DNA from: Planococcus citri
Taxonomy: Eukaryota > Arthropoda > Insecta > Hemiptera > Pseudococcidae
Direction: 5' to 3'
Length of the DNA stretch: 64,000 nucleotides
NCBI RefSeq assembly: GCF_950023065.1
Contig: NC_088678.1
Location: forward strand, 18,776,580 to 18,840,579
Shown here: positions 44,260-55,378 of the stretch, piece by piece
How the letters are laid out: each line of letters begins with the position of its first letter
Position numbering within the stretch: position 1 is the first letter of the stretch
Notes under the pieces: model-generated
Database searches by the model: none
The model's input: the letters and a program-made list of their open reading frames with translations, nothing else
What the model was told of the DNA's origin: nothing
Position numbers and translations under genes: made by a program

Positions 44260-44475
44260 CTCGGAGAAACATTATCTTTGGAGGTTGTTTGAGATACTTA
44301 TTTCAAAAATATCTAATCTTAATTTCAAAAAAGTGAGAATTGTGGGTAAATTGTGGACAAAAAATCGTCCATGCTTTAACTCATGCTTATATTTCACATT
44401 TTCTGGCTAAGCAAAAAAAATAAATGTTAAAATATCTCAAACAACTTCCAACAATAATGTTTTTCTAAGGTAAAC
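44260..44475. mobile_element. Small TIR element (MITE), copy 2
   Basis: Same family and orientation as 39070-39309: TCTCGGAGAAACATTATCTTTGG at the left, AATATCTCAAACAACTTCC at the right, shared middle. It lies just beyond the 3' end of the protease gene. Confidence 0.6.
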
Positions 44476-44608
44476 AATAATATTTCAGAAAAATCAATCC
44501 ATTGATGATTGAATAAAGACGATCTGATAACACAAATCAAGAATGAGTAAATTTCCAGACACAGATCACCTATCTGAATCATTAAAATGAACGAAATTGT
44601 ATAAAACA

Positions 44609-44625
44609 TTTATTATTATTTTATT
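44609..44625 (-). terminator. Polyadenylation signals of the protease gene
   Basis: Two AATAAA hexamers on the minus strand (44620-44625 and 44609-44614), about 50 and 60 nt after the stop codon. The first would give a short 3' UTR. Confidence 0.6.
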
Positions 44626-44673
44626 ACCTAAGTATATTTACATGTACAAAAATATAAAAAAAAATGTAATAAA

Positions 44674-47600
44674 TTACGTATCTAAATTCTTATTTATCCA
44701 TGACATGAAAGACGTTATTCTCGTGTATACACCCGGATATTGACCTTTACCACAGCCTATTCCCCAACTCACAACTCCAATTTGTTGCCATTTACCATCG
44801 TTTATCATCAACGGACCTCCACTATCACCCTGTAAATAATATTAACATAATATGATTATTTTCCAAACATCTACTTTAATCACTTATGTGGAAATGAAAA
44901 ATATTTTCAATTTTATAATAATTGATTAACTTACACTGCACGAATCCTTACTGGCTTTACCAGCGCATAAGAATGTTTCCACGATACCTCCTGGAGCTGC
45001 TCCTGCGTATTTTGTTTTACATTCTTGATTCGTCCATATGGGTATGCTGACTTCTTGTAGGATACCAGGAGTTGGACCCACTGTGGAAGTTTTCAATGTG
45101 ATGTTAATATACATTGATATAGGTTAAGGTGGACCATGCCCAAAAAGAAAGTCGATGGAGTTTAACCAAATTCAGTAGAGGCCTTTATTTTGAATTGAAA
45201 AAGTTACTCAGAAAAATTTTAGCTCTGGAGGTCTCCCTGGGGGAGAGATATGAGCCTTCAGGGACTAGAGTGAAAAAACCACAATTTTTTTGAAAAAGCC
45301 CCTTCTTTTGAAGGTTTACATCTTCCCTCCAGAGTCATCCTTGAAAGCTAAAATTTTTTATGGGTAACTTTTAAGTTGAACTGAAAGTTTCTGCTGAATT
45401 TGGTCAAAATATGTTGCTTTTTTTCGCCATCCACCGTAATGTAGGTATTAAAAAATAGGCAATAGGTATATTGTGTCGAAAGAGATAATTTTAAGAAACT
45501 TACTTTCTTTCAGACTACCCCATCCGATCACAGTGGCCATTCGTCCATGATACTGAGTTCTTCCTTGAGGCAAACAAATAGGTCTAATATTTCTTGAAAA
45601 TGGAACCGGAGAATCGAGTGTGAGTAAGGCGATGTCATTATACTGTAATGTGTTTTTAAAAATTGAGTATTACCTATTTTTTCAAGGAAGCAATAAAAGG
45701 GAAGAAAAAAAATATTATTTTGACTTACCAAAGTGCGCGGATCGAATCCACGATGACGAACTACTTTGCGTACTTTTCTTTCAACGTGTTGCACATCGCC
45801 TTTGCTTTTTATATTGTAATCACCGAGATTCACTCGTAGTCTGGCCACATCCCATGGATTCATTCTGTAATAATTAAAAATTTAAATATTTTAAACCTTC
45901 TCTAGGTATAAACAGAAAAAAACCATTTTTTTTTGAAAGACAATGTTTCAAAGGTGTTGAAGTAGGCAACTATATTAACGTTTATGAAGAATGGAGATCG
46001 AATTGCGCCTTAAAGTTCTACGTAAAGCAAACGAATTACATTTTTCATCATCACAGCTGTCGCGAGAGGATTTAAAGTTTTTGTTCAATATTGTTCAATA
46101 TTTAAGAGCAACGATTTAGAACAATTTAGATCGAAGACCTGGTTTAAAAAGACTGAGTAACTTGATGTACCTGTACCTACACTAGTTGAGCTCGCGATCA
46201 CAGATAAGTAACGTCTTCATGTACTTTGAAAAGAAAATATGATTAATGCCTAATTCCAAAATCCTCGGGAGGTCTTTATTGATACATTTTTGTTTTTAAA
46301 TAATGAATTAATATTAAGTGAATTTACTTTACTTTCACTTTCATCGTAATTGAGCTGTGTGTTTTTGGTGAGATCAAGATACATACCTACCTACCTATTA
46401 CGTTTAGGTATTCATTTGGAGGAAAACGTCGAATCAAGTACATACAAAAAATTTAAAAGACAACTCATTGTGTTTTAATCTTCGAAGTGTGAAATTCATT
46501 ACGAGGGCTTGAACGGCAAAATTGTCAAAAAACTAACCGTTCCAAAGATCCGCCATTCAACATGCATATTATATGTAGCCGTAGGTATGTACCTGATTAA
46601 AGGGATAAAGAAAAGGAGGAAGTCAAAAGAAGCGGAGCGCTCTCCCAAACTTGGAAAAAATTTCCATGTTTTAAAAAAGTTCCTTGACATTTTTGAATTT
46701 TTGTTTTCAAATTTTTCCAGAATAAAAAATTTAAAAAACTGGATTTGAAGCAAACTTTTAAAAAATTAGTGATTTTTTTTAAAAAACATTTTTTTTTTGT
46801 TAAAATCTGCGAAATTGAATGAGCTGATTCAGCTGCTCAAGACCATTTCTTTCAGCGTACGAAATTATAATTTTGGGTCTAAAAAATGAGAACTTTTCGA
46901 ACTTGATTTTTTTTCAGTTTTAGAAATATAACATTGAAGAAAAATGTTAAAAAATTAGAAATTGAGCCTCAAAATCTTATAAAAATAAAAATACCTATTG
47001 CTAAAAAAGAAAATGAATCTATAATTGAATTTTTCGCCATTTTCAATCTCTTTCTTAAAGTGAGCTTAACTGTGGGGGCTTCTCTAGAATTTTGAGGGGG
47101 GGGGGGGTTGCGATATCAATCAGTGAATAATTTTCTTTCCAACTGGCTGCACTGCCTTTTCAGCGTTGCGGTCTCAAAGTCTTGCCTTTCACTAAAATTT
47201 CCAAAATAAGGTCAGTACTCATTAAAATGACGAAAAAATCTGATTAATTTTCTAGAAATTGCCTACAAGCATAATTACAAAAGACTCGTTTTTTTATCAA
47301 AAAGTTGCAAGCAAATTTTGCTTCTTTCTACAACCATTGCAAAAAAAATATTTTTTTGTTTATAGTTGGCAAATGTCCTTTTTTTTATTAGATCTGACGC
47401 TCTTTGCTAAAAATTGACAAATGTTCTCGGTTTTAAGCAAAATTGCGAAGTCATACTTTTTTAGCAGAATTTGCCCAAAATTGACAAGTCTTTTTTTCGT
47501 AAAAAGTTGCAAAAAAACTGGATGTTTTCGCACAAATGACGAAAAAATAAATTTTTTTCCAATCCATAAAAATTGCTACTTTTTGCGATAAAATTCTCAA

Positions 47601-50600
47601 ATTCTCGCTTTTTGACAAAAATTCTTGACTTAGCAAAATTGCTTAAGATTTTCACGTTTTTTTCTCCAAAATTACCTAAAGGGTTCGCTTTTTTGCCAGG
47701 AGTTGTCAAAAAAGCTTGTGTTTGAAAAATCCTGTTTTCTTGATGAAATATTCAAACTGTTGCTTTTTGCCAAAAGTTGGCAAACCTTCTCGTTTCTTCG
47801 AACAAAAATTCTCGCTTTTTAGAAAAATTGCTAAAAATTGTTCGTTTTTTATTAGCATTGCAAGATCTATGTTTTTTTTCAACTTGAGTTGCCAAAAATC
47901 AGCTATGTCTCGTTCTTTGCCATAATGGTGCAAAAAATTCCGAAAAAGTACAATTTTTCTTACCAATTAATATTGTCAAAATTTTGCTTTTTTGCTAAAA
48001 TCGTCAAAGTCTTTTTCTTACCAAAAATTTTCTCAAAAAGTCCTACTTTTTTCTGAAATTGTCATAGTCTTTTTTCTATGTGAAAAATTGGCACAAATCT
48101 CCAAAAACTTACAAAAAATTCTCGATTTTCAGCAAAATTTTTGGATATTGTTGTTCTTTGCATAGAAAAATCCAATAAGTCCCACTTTTTAAAAAATGTA
48201 CAGAAGGAAGTGTCATTTTTTTTGCCAAAAATGTTCAAAATGCACTTTCTTTTACTAAAATTGTGAATGTCTTGTTTTTTTTGCCCTATAAATGTACAAA
48301 AAGTTTTGTTTGCTTTAAAATTTGTAAAGGAACTTCACAAGTTCTGTTTCAAGGGTGCCAAAGTCTGACAAAATTTCAGAAAGTCATTTTTAAAAGTTTG
48401 ACATTCTTAGGTAGCAATTCTGAAAAAAATTCGTACTTACTGCGCAACACAATGGGCAGCGGTCAATATATGTATATCATCGATAAGAGATCCACCACAA
48501 AACAGTCTTCCACTCGTTAAAATAGCAGCCTGAAACAAATTCAGTCACAATTTTATTACCCTTACTTAATGATCGATGACTACAGTTTTGCAAATATCGA
48601 CGCTAAAAAAATATGCACTCGCTTTCTTTGAATCAACTCTCACAATTAAAATAAACCAAATAACCAATACATACCATCCACGGCCATTCACCAGGTTCGG
48701 CGTTATGTCCACCAACAATCCTCTCCTGATCTTGGTACCCATTTTTGATACCACACTCCGACATATTCGAAGGCACATCTTCCACATCGGGAGGTGTCGT
48801 AGATGGCCAAGTAGTAGGATGAGTTGGCACAGGAGGAGGCCACGGTTTGCTTACAGTCGGTTTAGTCCACGTTGGTTTATTGGTTATTTGAGGTGGCCAA
48901 GCTGGCGATGGTTTCTTCGTCGTGGTCGTTGGGTATGCTGGTACTGTAGGAGGCCAAGCAGGAGCTGGTTTCTTGGTGGTAGTTTGGTCCAAATTAGGGT
49001 ATCCGGGAGATGGAGGGTGAGTTGGTAACGGAGGTATGGTGTGATCAGGAGGATGAGTAGGTATAGGAGGGGGCCAATTGGCAGGTACGTAAGGATTATG
49101 TGAGAACTGGGGGATTGGTTCGGCATCTGGGTTAGGATATACTCCAGCTGGAGGGTAGTAGGGGATTTCGTTAGTGTGGTAGTATCCTCCGCCACCGTTA
49201 CAACAGACTCCGACTTGCTGCAAAATAAGAGTAAAAAGCCACGATGTAAAAATGATTTACCAATAGACGAGCATATGACTATAGGAATAATTACACCTCA
49301 CCTCCCCCCGCCTCCCACCACCATCGGTGATCCTCTGGGACAACTTTTTTCTTGGAGGGAACATGCTAAGGAATATTTTGAAGCAAACTTGCCAAAAAAA
49401 ATTTGATCTTACTAACAAAATGGCGGCCACTTTGATTGACAGGTCAGTCAAAATCGCAGATTTTGCTTTCCAACATAAAACTCTCAAGAAATTTTTCGAA
49501 CTGGACCGAGCTAGATTGAAAGAGCATACAAACATTTATGACTAGCCAAAATTTCAAGGGCTTGAGTGCACTTTTCGATTTTTGGTGAATTTTTGAAAAT
49601 CAAATTTAACCCAAAAATGATTTAAAAAATCAAAATTTTAGCAAATGGACATAGGAAGCTGAAATTTTGCTTAGATCCTAATTTTTGACCCATCAAATCG
49701 ATTGGAAACGGTATCAAACCATTTTGGGCAGTTCTGGAGCCTCCAGCAGAATTTTGAAACTAGAAATTTCTACAAAATTTCAACAAATGAAGTTGGGAAT
49801 CTGAAATTCACGCTACACTCCAACTTGAAACGCTTATTAAGTCGACTGCTGATGGGTTTAAGTCATTTTGGAGCCTCCGGCGAATTTTTGAAAATTTTTG
49901 GAGCCTCCAGTAGATTTTGGAAACTTGAAATTGGACAAAAATATGTTTCAGACTGGAATACCCCTTTGAAAAAATAATGGGTTCATTTATTTGCCATGAA
50001 GATCCAAAAAGTATTTAGCAACTTTAAAACGACTTCAAATCCGCCTGCAGTCGACTTCATAGTGCATTGAAACTGTGGCAGACTGGCCTATGACGTTGAC
50101 TGGCGACCTCCAGGAGCCCCGAGACACCAAGGGCCTCGAGGCCCACGTTTAAACCAAAAATATAATACATATTTTCATTCTCTCTAAATACAAATATGAA
50201 TTTTGGCAATCTATTGCTTTTCTGTTTCTTTTACTTGTATTTCAAAATTGATTCAAATTCTTCAAAGTTGTAAGTAACCTGTTTATCTGCCGTTGGAGTC
50301 GACTTCAGGTAAACAATTCCATTCTGGCATTCGACTCGTTTTGAACCATACAGTTTCTTGCTTCGCGATACTTGTAAACTTTGAGGTGTAGTGGTCAGGT
50401 GTTCGTTTGCAAATATTTTGACCCTCCTATCACCTCCGAACCATTCAGCTGTGAGTTTAACTCGCCGATAGCTCTCTAAAACGATCCTGAAAGCGCACTT
50501 TCTCACCTAAAAAAATTTTCTACTTCTCGAAACAAGTTTTTGCCCTCACTTCATTCGGGTCTGTTTACTTACATCTCATTTTCAAATTCGAAATTTTTGA

Positions 50601-53600
50601 AAACCCATCATTCAAATTGTAAAATTTTCAATCGAAGGAAACAAACAAATTTTCAAAACATTTTTTTACCTCTCGAAACCTGAATTTTTGAAAACGTTTG
50701 CCCTTGCTTTACTCGGGCCAATTTACAACTCTGAACTACATACGAGTACAAACATCCCAGTTTGAAACTTACATAAATTCAAAAATGAAAATAACAATTT
50801 TTTAATGAACCTAACTTAATGCGAGTAGTAGGGTGATTTTTATGTTCGAAGGTGGGATTTTCCTCGATGGGATTTTCCTCCCTCCCAACCCCCGAAATGG
50901 TGACCTCTGGTGAGAAAATAATTCCTAATTTTTAATTTTTTACATTTTCGAAAAACTCTGGCTGCGGTGAGCTCCTTAATTTTCAAAAATTTTATATACT
51001 TAATACAAATTCACTGTAAAATTTTAAGATTTCAAAATTTCAAGTTTTGTTATCCCTAAAAAGTATCTCTTGAGTAAAATAAACTCTCATGACGATTTCA
51101 GCTCTCTCCATTGAAAACCAAGCTGACCCCCCCCCCCCCTAAAATAGCTGAAATTTAATGTAAAGTACGAATTTCAGCTATTCTAGGGGACCGACTTGCA
51201 TGGTTTTTCTAGGTATCATTTTGCTCAAAAGAGACTTTTTAAAAATGTTAGAAACTTTAAGTTTTGAAATTTTAAAAATTCCGCTTTGAAGTTGGATTTT
51301 TAAAAATTTTTGAAAATTAAGATCGAGTTTTTAAAAATGGAAAAAATAAAAAATAGGGAAATATTTTCTCACCAGTGGTCATCACTTTGAGAACTGGGAG
51401 CAGAAGAAATCGCGATTTTTTTTTGTCGTGTATTTAAGGACCCCCCTGTAGTGAGTAGATGTCATATCGATTCGCAAAATTCTAATTTCATCTTTTATTT
51501 GTGTTTCATCGTATATGTAAATAACTCGTCATTTTATTCGTTAAAATATTAGTATTTTTTTCTTACCAACACCCCCTTCCCCTCTTTACTTGCCTCGTCC
51601 AAAAAAAACTAACTCCTGTTTTTTCCTTGTCGAGTTGGCATATTTCCGCAGAGTTGAGTAAGAAAATTTAAAAAAAATTGTTTAACTCGCATTCAAGTAC
51701 CTACCCAAACCTAAAAAAAAATACCTACTAGAAAAAATATTCTGGGTTAAAGGGGGGCGGGGTTAAAATTTTGAGGGCCCATTTGGTGTATCCGCTAATG
51801 GTACACAACCGCGAACCGCGACCCAGTCCCGCACCTATATTGAAATTGGTTTGCAGAATAAATTTCGGCTTTATAACTCCATTTTGACGAAATTTTATGG
51901 AAATTTCAAGTTTCCAAAATTTACTGGAGGCTTCAAAAATGTTCAAAAAATCGCTGGATGCTCCGACTTGACTTGAACTCAACAGCAGTTGACCTAATAA
52001 TACACTCATTAATTTGAAGTGCAGCGTAAATTTTAGGTTTCCAACTTCATTAGGTATATTTTGTGAAAAATTCAAGTTTCAAAAATGTGCTGGATGCTTC
52101 AGAACTGCTCAAAATGGTTAGAAACTGTTTTCAGTCGATTTGACGAGTCGAAAATAGGGTCTATGCCAAATTTCAGCTTTCCAGATCAATTTGATAAAAT
52201 TTTGATTTTTTTTCTCATTTTGGCCTAAATTTTATTTTTAAAAATTCACCAAAAATCGACAAATGCACTTGAAGCAATTGAAATTTCAGCTGGTGATTAA
52301 CTTTTGTATGCTCTTTAGATCTAGTAGATTGGTACATAGTTCAAAAAATTTCGTGTGAATTCTACTTATTTTGGAAAGCAAAATCTGTAATTTCGGCTGA
52401 TCTGTCTATCAAAATTGCCGCCATTTTATTAGTAGGGTCTAGAGTGGTCCTTATTTTTGAAGTTGGTATTTTCCTCCCACCCAACCCGCAAAGTGGTGAC
52501 CTCTGGTGAGAAAATAATTCCTTATTTTTTATTTTTTCCATTTTCAAAAAACTCGGGCTGTGGTAGGCCCCTTGAATTTCAAAAATTTTATAAAATAGAT
52601 ACAAATATAATTCGCTGTAAAATTTTAAAATTTTAAAATTTCTAGTTCTGTTATCTCTAAAAAGTCTCTTTTGAGCAGAATAAACTCTCATGACGATTTT
52701 AGCCCCCTCCATTGAAAACCAAGCTGACCTCCTAACATATTATAAAATTTATTGTAATTAAAAAAATACGAATTTCAGCGTTTCTAGGGGGCCGACTTGG
52801 TTTTTTAGGGATGGTATTAATATCCCGATGAGAGTTCATTTTACTCAGAAGAGACTTTTTAAAAGTGTTGGAAGTTGAAAATTTTGAATTTTGAACATTT
52901 TGCTTTGAAGTTGTATTTTTTCAAATTTTTGAAAATTGAGAGGTCTACCGCAGCCCGAGTTTTTCATAATGGAAAAAGTAAAAAATAGGGAATTATTTTC
53001 TCACCAGAAGTCACTACTTTGAGGGTTGAGAGCAGGAGAAAACGCGATTTTTTTGGTCATGCATGACGTAGGTATTCAAGGAGAACCCTAATATTGATAT
53101 GATCGTTCATGTTTGAAATGAAAAATCAATTTTAGCCTCAAAAATAGACTTCACCATTGAAAATTTATAATTATGGAAATTTAGTTAATGGAACCTCAAA
53201 AATCGATTTACTCACGGTATTTTCCATTTTAGAGCCAAACCTCCTGATCAAACTTCAAGAATTGATATGGTAATTTATATTTCATCATAAATTACTCTTC
53301 AAAATTATTTGTTGTTGTAGTAAGTATTTCGTTAAAAAATAAATCTCTTCTCAGAGCTAGAGTAAGTATAATCTTTTGAAAATTGAGTTTTCAATTTCTG
53401 GCCAGGATCATAAGGAGTGATCGATCTTTTCAAAATTGATCAAGAGCACTAACAACTACTCTCCTTCTAAAACAATATGTTATACCTTCAGGGTGCAACA
53501 CATTTAAAATAGATTCAGTTATGTTCCATTCTTCCAAATTTTTTGGGACTTTTTTTGGATTTTCAATACAGAGCTAATTAGCATTCTACGTGAATTTTTT

Positions 53601-55378
53601 TTACCTATCACTGAAGAAGGGTAGGTACTAATTCGACCTCGAATTGAAAAAAAAATCATCAAATTATGTGAACATTTTCAAAAAATTTTGCGTGCTAAGA
53701 ACGTTTCAAAAGTAAAACCTGTCAAAAAAAATTATTATTATCTCTGAAAACTTTGAAATTTCAACAAAATTTTAGCAAAATGCACGATAAAGTGCTTAAA
53801 ATAATCTGAGAACGCCTAGAAAAACAAAAAAAAATTGAAATTACTGAAAATGAAAGCTTACCAAATTTAAAACAATGTAAAAACTGAGAGTATATTAAAA
53901 TAAAATATGGTATGCTCGAAATTAACCTTGAACCCACCAGTCTACCTAATGACCTGTTTAATGCGGAGTGCAGCGTGAATTTTGGATTTCCAACTTCATT
54001 TGATTAAGATCTATAAGTTTGTGGAAATTTCAAGTTTCTAAAATCTGCTGATGGCTCCAGAACTACTCATCGATTTGGCAGATCGAAAATTGGGTAATTT
54101 TTAGATTAATTTAATAAAATTTTGATTTTTTTTCATATTTTTGACCGAAATTTGATTTTTAAAAATTCACCAAAAATTGAAAAATGCACTTAAGCACTTG
54201 AAATTTTGGTTGGTGATGAATTTTTGTGTGCTCTTTAAATCTATAGCTTGGCCTAGCTCAAAAAGTGTCATGCAAGTCCTATTTTGGAAAGCAAAATCTG
54301 TAATTTCGGCTGATCTGCATATCAAAATGGCCGCCATTTTATTAATAGGGCCCAAGGCGGTCCTTATTTTCGAAATTGGTATTTTCCTCCCCCCCCCCCA
54401 ACCCACGAAGTGGTGACCTCTGGTGAAAAAATAATTCCTTATTTTTTATTTTTCCCATTTTCGAAAAACTTGGGCTGCGGTGGGCCCCTCAATTTTCAAA
54501 AATTTTATAAAATACAAATTCACTGTAAAATTTTGTAAATTCCAAAAAGTCTCTCTTGAGTAAAATAAACTCTCATGACGATTTCAGCCCCCTCCATTGA
54601 GAACCAAGCTCACCCCCTAAAATAGCTGACATTTAATGTTAGATACGAATTTTCAGCTATTCTAGAGGACTGACTTGGTTTTCTAGGGATGGGGCTAATA
54701 TCTTCATGAGGGTTCATTTTACTCAAAAGAGACTTTAGAAACTTGGAATTTCTGAGTTTTGAAAATTTTGCTTTGAAGTTGTGTTTTTTTTAAGTTTTGA
54801 ATTGAGAAGCCCACTTCAGCCAGAGTTTTTCAAAAATGAAAAAAAAAATAGGGAATTATTTTCTCACCAGAGGCACCACTTTGAGGATTGAAAGCAGAAG
54901 AAATCGTGAATTTTTGTTGTCAAGTATTTAAGGATCACCCTAGGGCCACATTATTTTTTGGCTAGATGGCTATAAAATGTTCCTGAGGAATTTCCTCTTT
55001 AAGAAAAATGTTGATCCAAATGATTGTTCGTGGGGGGGGGGGGGGTCAATTATTCCTATTCTCATACGTCGGACTATACAAAGATGATCCAAATATTCAC
55101 TAAAATTTGCATTTCTGTACCAACCTGTTGACCAGACGATGCTACATAGGCGCACGTGTCTTGCATGCTCAATATCCAGTTCTCGTATTGAGACAATACC
55201 GGCAGCTTGAAGAACGGATAGCACTGTTTGAAGGCTAGACATCGTCCCAGTGATCCTCTGCTAGTCAAGCACGCCGAATCAGTCCCATATCCTCCTGGGA
55301 ACTGTCTCTTGGACCTTCTTGATACCACCGAGTCGTCATTATTACTATCAAAATTCGGATCCAGCGACTGGCTTGCAG
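44674..55378 (-). CDS. CLIP-domain trypsin-like serine protease, 5' end missing
   Basis: Probable secreted zymogen of the kind that acts in arthropod haemolymph cascades (melanisation, Toll activation); its exact role cannot be read here. Exons in order: 55125-55378, 48675-49217, 48441-48529, 45729-45864, 45504-45642, 44935-45080, 44674-44829. Phases agree throughout; 486 residues are visible. CLIP domain with six Cys (36, 46, 52, 75, 89, 90), Pro/Thr-rich linker about 91-235, activation site QER250|IVGG, catalytic His291 (LTAAHC), Asp343 (YNDIALL), Ser438 (GDSGGP). Asp432 is the equivalent of trypsin Asp189, so cleavage after Arg/Lys is expected. The exon with Met and signal peptide lies upstream and was not found. 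The first exon may instead begin further upstream at a second AG (TATTGCAG). Confidence 0.93.
45122..45442. mobile_element. Palindromic GGTGGA-ended element in protease intron
   Basis: Left TTAAGGTGGACCATGCC and right, inverted, TTACGGTGGATGGCG form imperfect ends. The inside pairs GCTCTGGAGG with CCTCCAGAGT. It makes up most of the 423-nt intron between exons 5 and 6. No ORF. Confidence 0.5.
47150..48350. repeat. Degenerate phased GCCAAAAATT repeat, protease intron
   Basis: Same family as in FASN introns 15 and 28: words such as TTTTTTGCCA, AAAAATTGCTAAAAATTG and TCTCGCTTTTT recur every 30-45 bases for 1.2 kb in the 2.6-kb intron 45865-48440. The rest of that intron shows nothing recognisable. 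Confidence 0.65.
48675..49217 (-). other. Pro-rich linker and activation-site exon of the protease
   Basis: 181 codons. Opens with QVGVCCN, closing the CLIP domain, then a low-complexity linker with repeated PTHPP, TTTKKPAPAWPP and TTTTKKPSPAWPP, and ends at ECGIKNGYQDQERIVGG plus EWPWM. The Cys in SECG probably links to the protease domain after activation, as in related zymogens. The long frame on the opposite strand here is a shadow. Confidence 0.9.
49280..49970. repeat. Interspersed MITE-like repeat, protease intron
   Basis: Shares GATCCTC.GGGACAAC, GGAACATGCTAAGGAA and AACAAAATGGCGGCCA.TTTGATTGA with the palindromic element at 11961-12781, and GGAGCCTCCAGCAGA / TTTTTGGTGAATTTTTGAAAATC with copies near 51.9-52.3 and 54.0-54.3 kb. 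Confidence 0.65.
50231..50506 (-). pseudogene. Transposon ORF fragment, FP-type C-terminal domain
   Basis: 91 codons ending in TAA, inside the 5.9-kb protease intron. Contains RRVKIFANEHLT, SKKLYGSKRVECQNGIVYLK and VTYNFEEFESIL. This order (F-x-NEHLT, a basic stretch, an NGxxYxK strand) recalls the C-terminal domain shared by insect transposon-encoded proteins and baculovirus FP proteins. Recognition is from memory of the pattern only. It lacks an obvious upstream coding part and splice context, so it is probably transposon debris; a small real gene is not excluded. Confidence 0.5.
50828..51440. mobile_element. Palindromic element, copy A, protease intron
   Basis: Left part GGTGACCTCTGGTGAGAAAA and right part TTTTCTCACCAGTGGTCATC are inverted, as are CAAGCTGACC / GGACCGACTTG around the centre. 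About 610 bp, no ORF. Copies B and C follow. Confidence 0.75.
51441..52437. repeat. Spacer with interspersed repeat, protease intron
   Basis: From about 51730 it carries the CAAAA.TTTGCTGGA.GCTTC / AACTTCATTAGGTA text related to 49680-49960 and 53950-54130, ending with AAAATTGCCGCCATTTTATT. The first part (51441-51720) shows nothing recognisable. Confidence 0.5.
52438..53085. mobile_element. Palindromic element, copy B, protease intron
   Basis: Same family as 50828-51440: GTGGTGACCTCTGGTGAGAAAA on the left and TTTTCTCACCAGAAGTCACTAC on the right, with the AAAAAGTCTCTTTTGAGCAGA / CTCAGAAGAGACTTTTT pair inside. Confidence 0.75.
53930..54344. repeat. Interspersed repeat, protease intron
   Basis: Repeats the text of 51.9-52.4 kb: AACTTCATTTGAT, CTGCTGATGGCTCCAGAAC, AAATTCACCAAAAATTGAAAAATGC and AAAATGGCCGCCATTTTATTAAT, leading straight into copy C of the palindromic element. 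Confidence 0.6.
54345..54945. mobile_element. Palindromic element, copy C, protease intron
   Basis: Same family as copies A and B (AAGTGGTGACCTCTGGTGAAAA, TTTTCTCACCAGAGGCACCAC). The sequence after it, to about 55050, carries the TGGCTA...ATGTTCCT.AGGAA text of the 11.96-kb family. Confidence 0.75.
55125..55378 (-). other. CLIP domain exon of the protease
   Basis: Encodes a dibasic-rich stretch (SRRSKRQ), then DSACLTSRGSLGRCLAF, CYPFFKLP and DTCAYVASSGQQ; the last two Cys of the CLIP fold (VGVCC) come from the next exon. The acceptor is GTTTCAG. The exon ends CAACAG|GTTGGT. Confidence 0.85.

Noticed and set aside
48576..49028. 150-codon plus-strand frame rich in Arg/Trp
   Set aside because: Shadow of the Pro-rich protease exon on the opposite strand; no family match.
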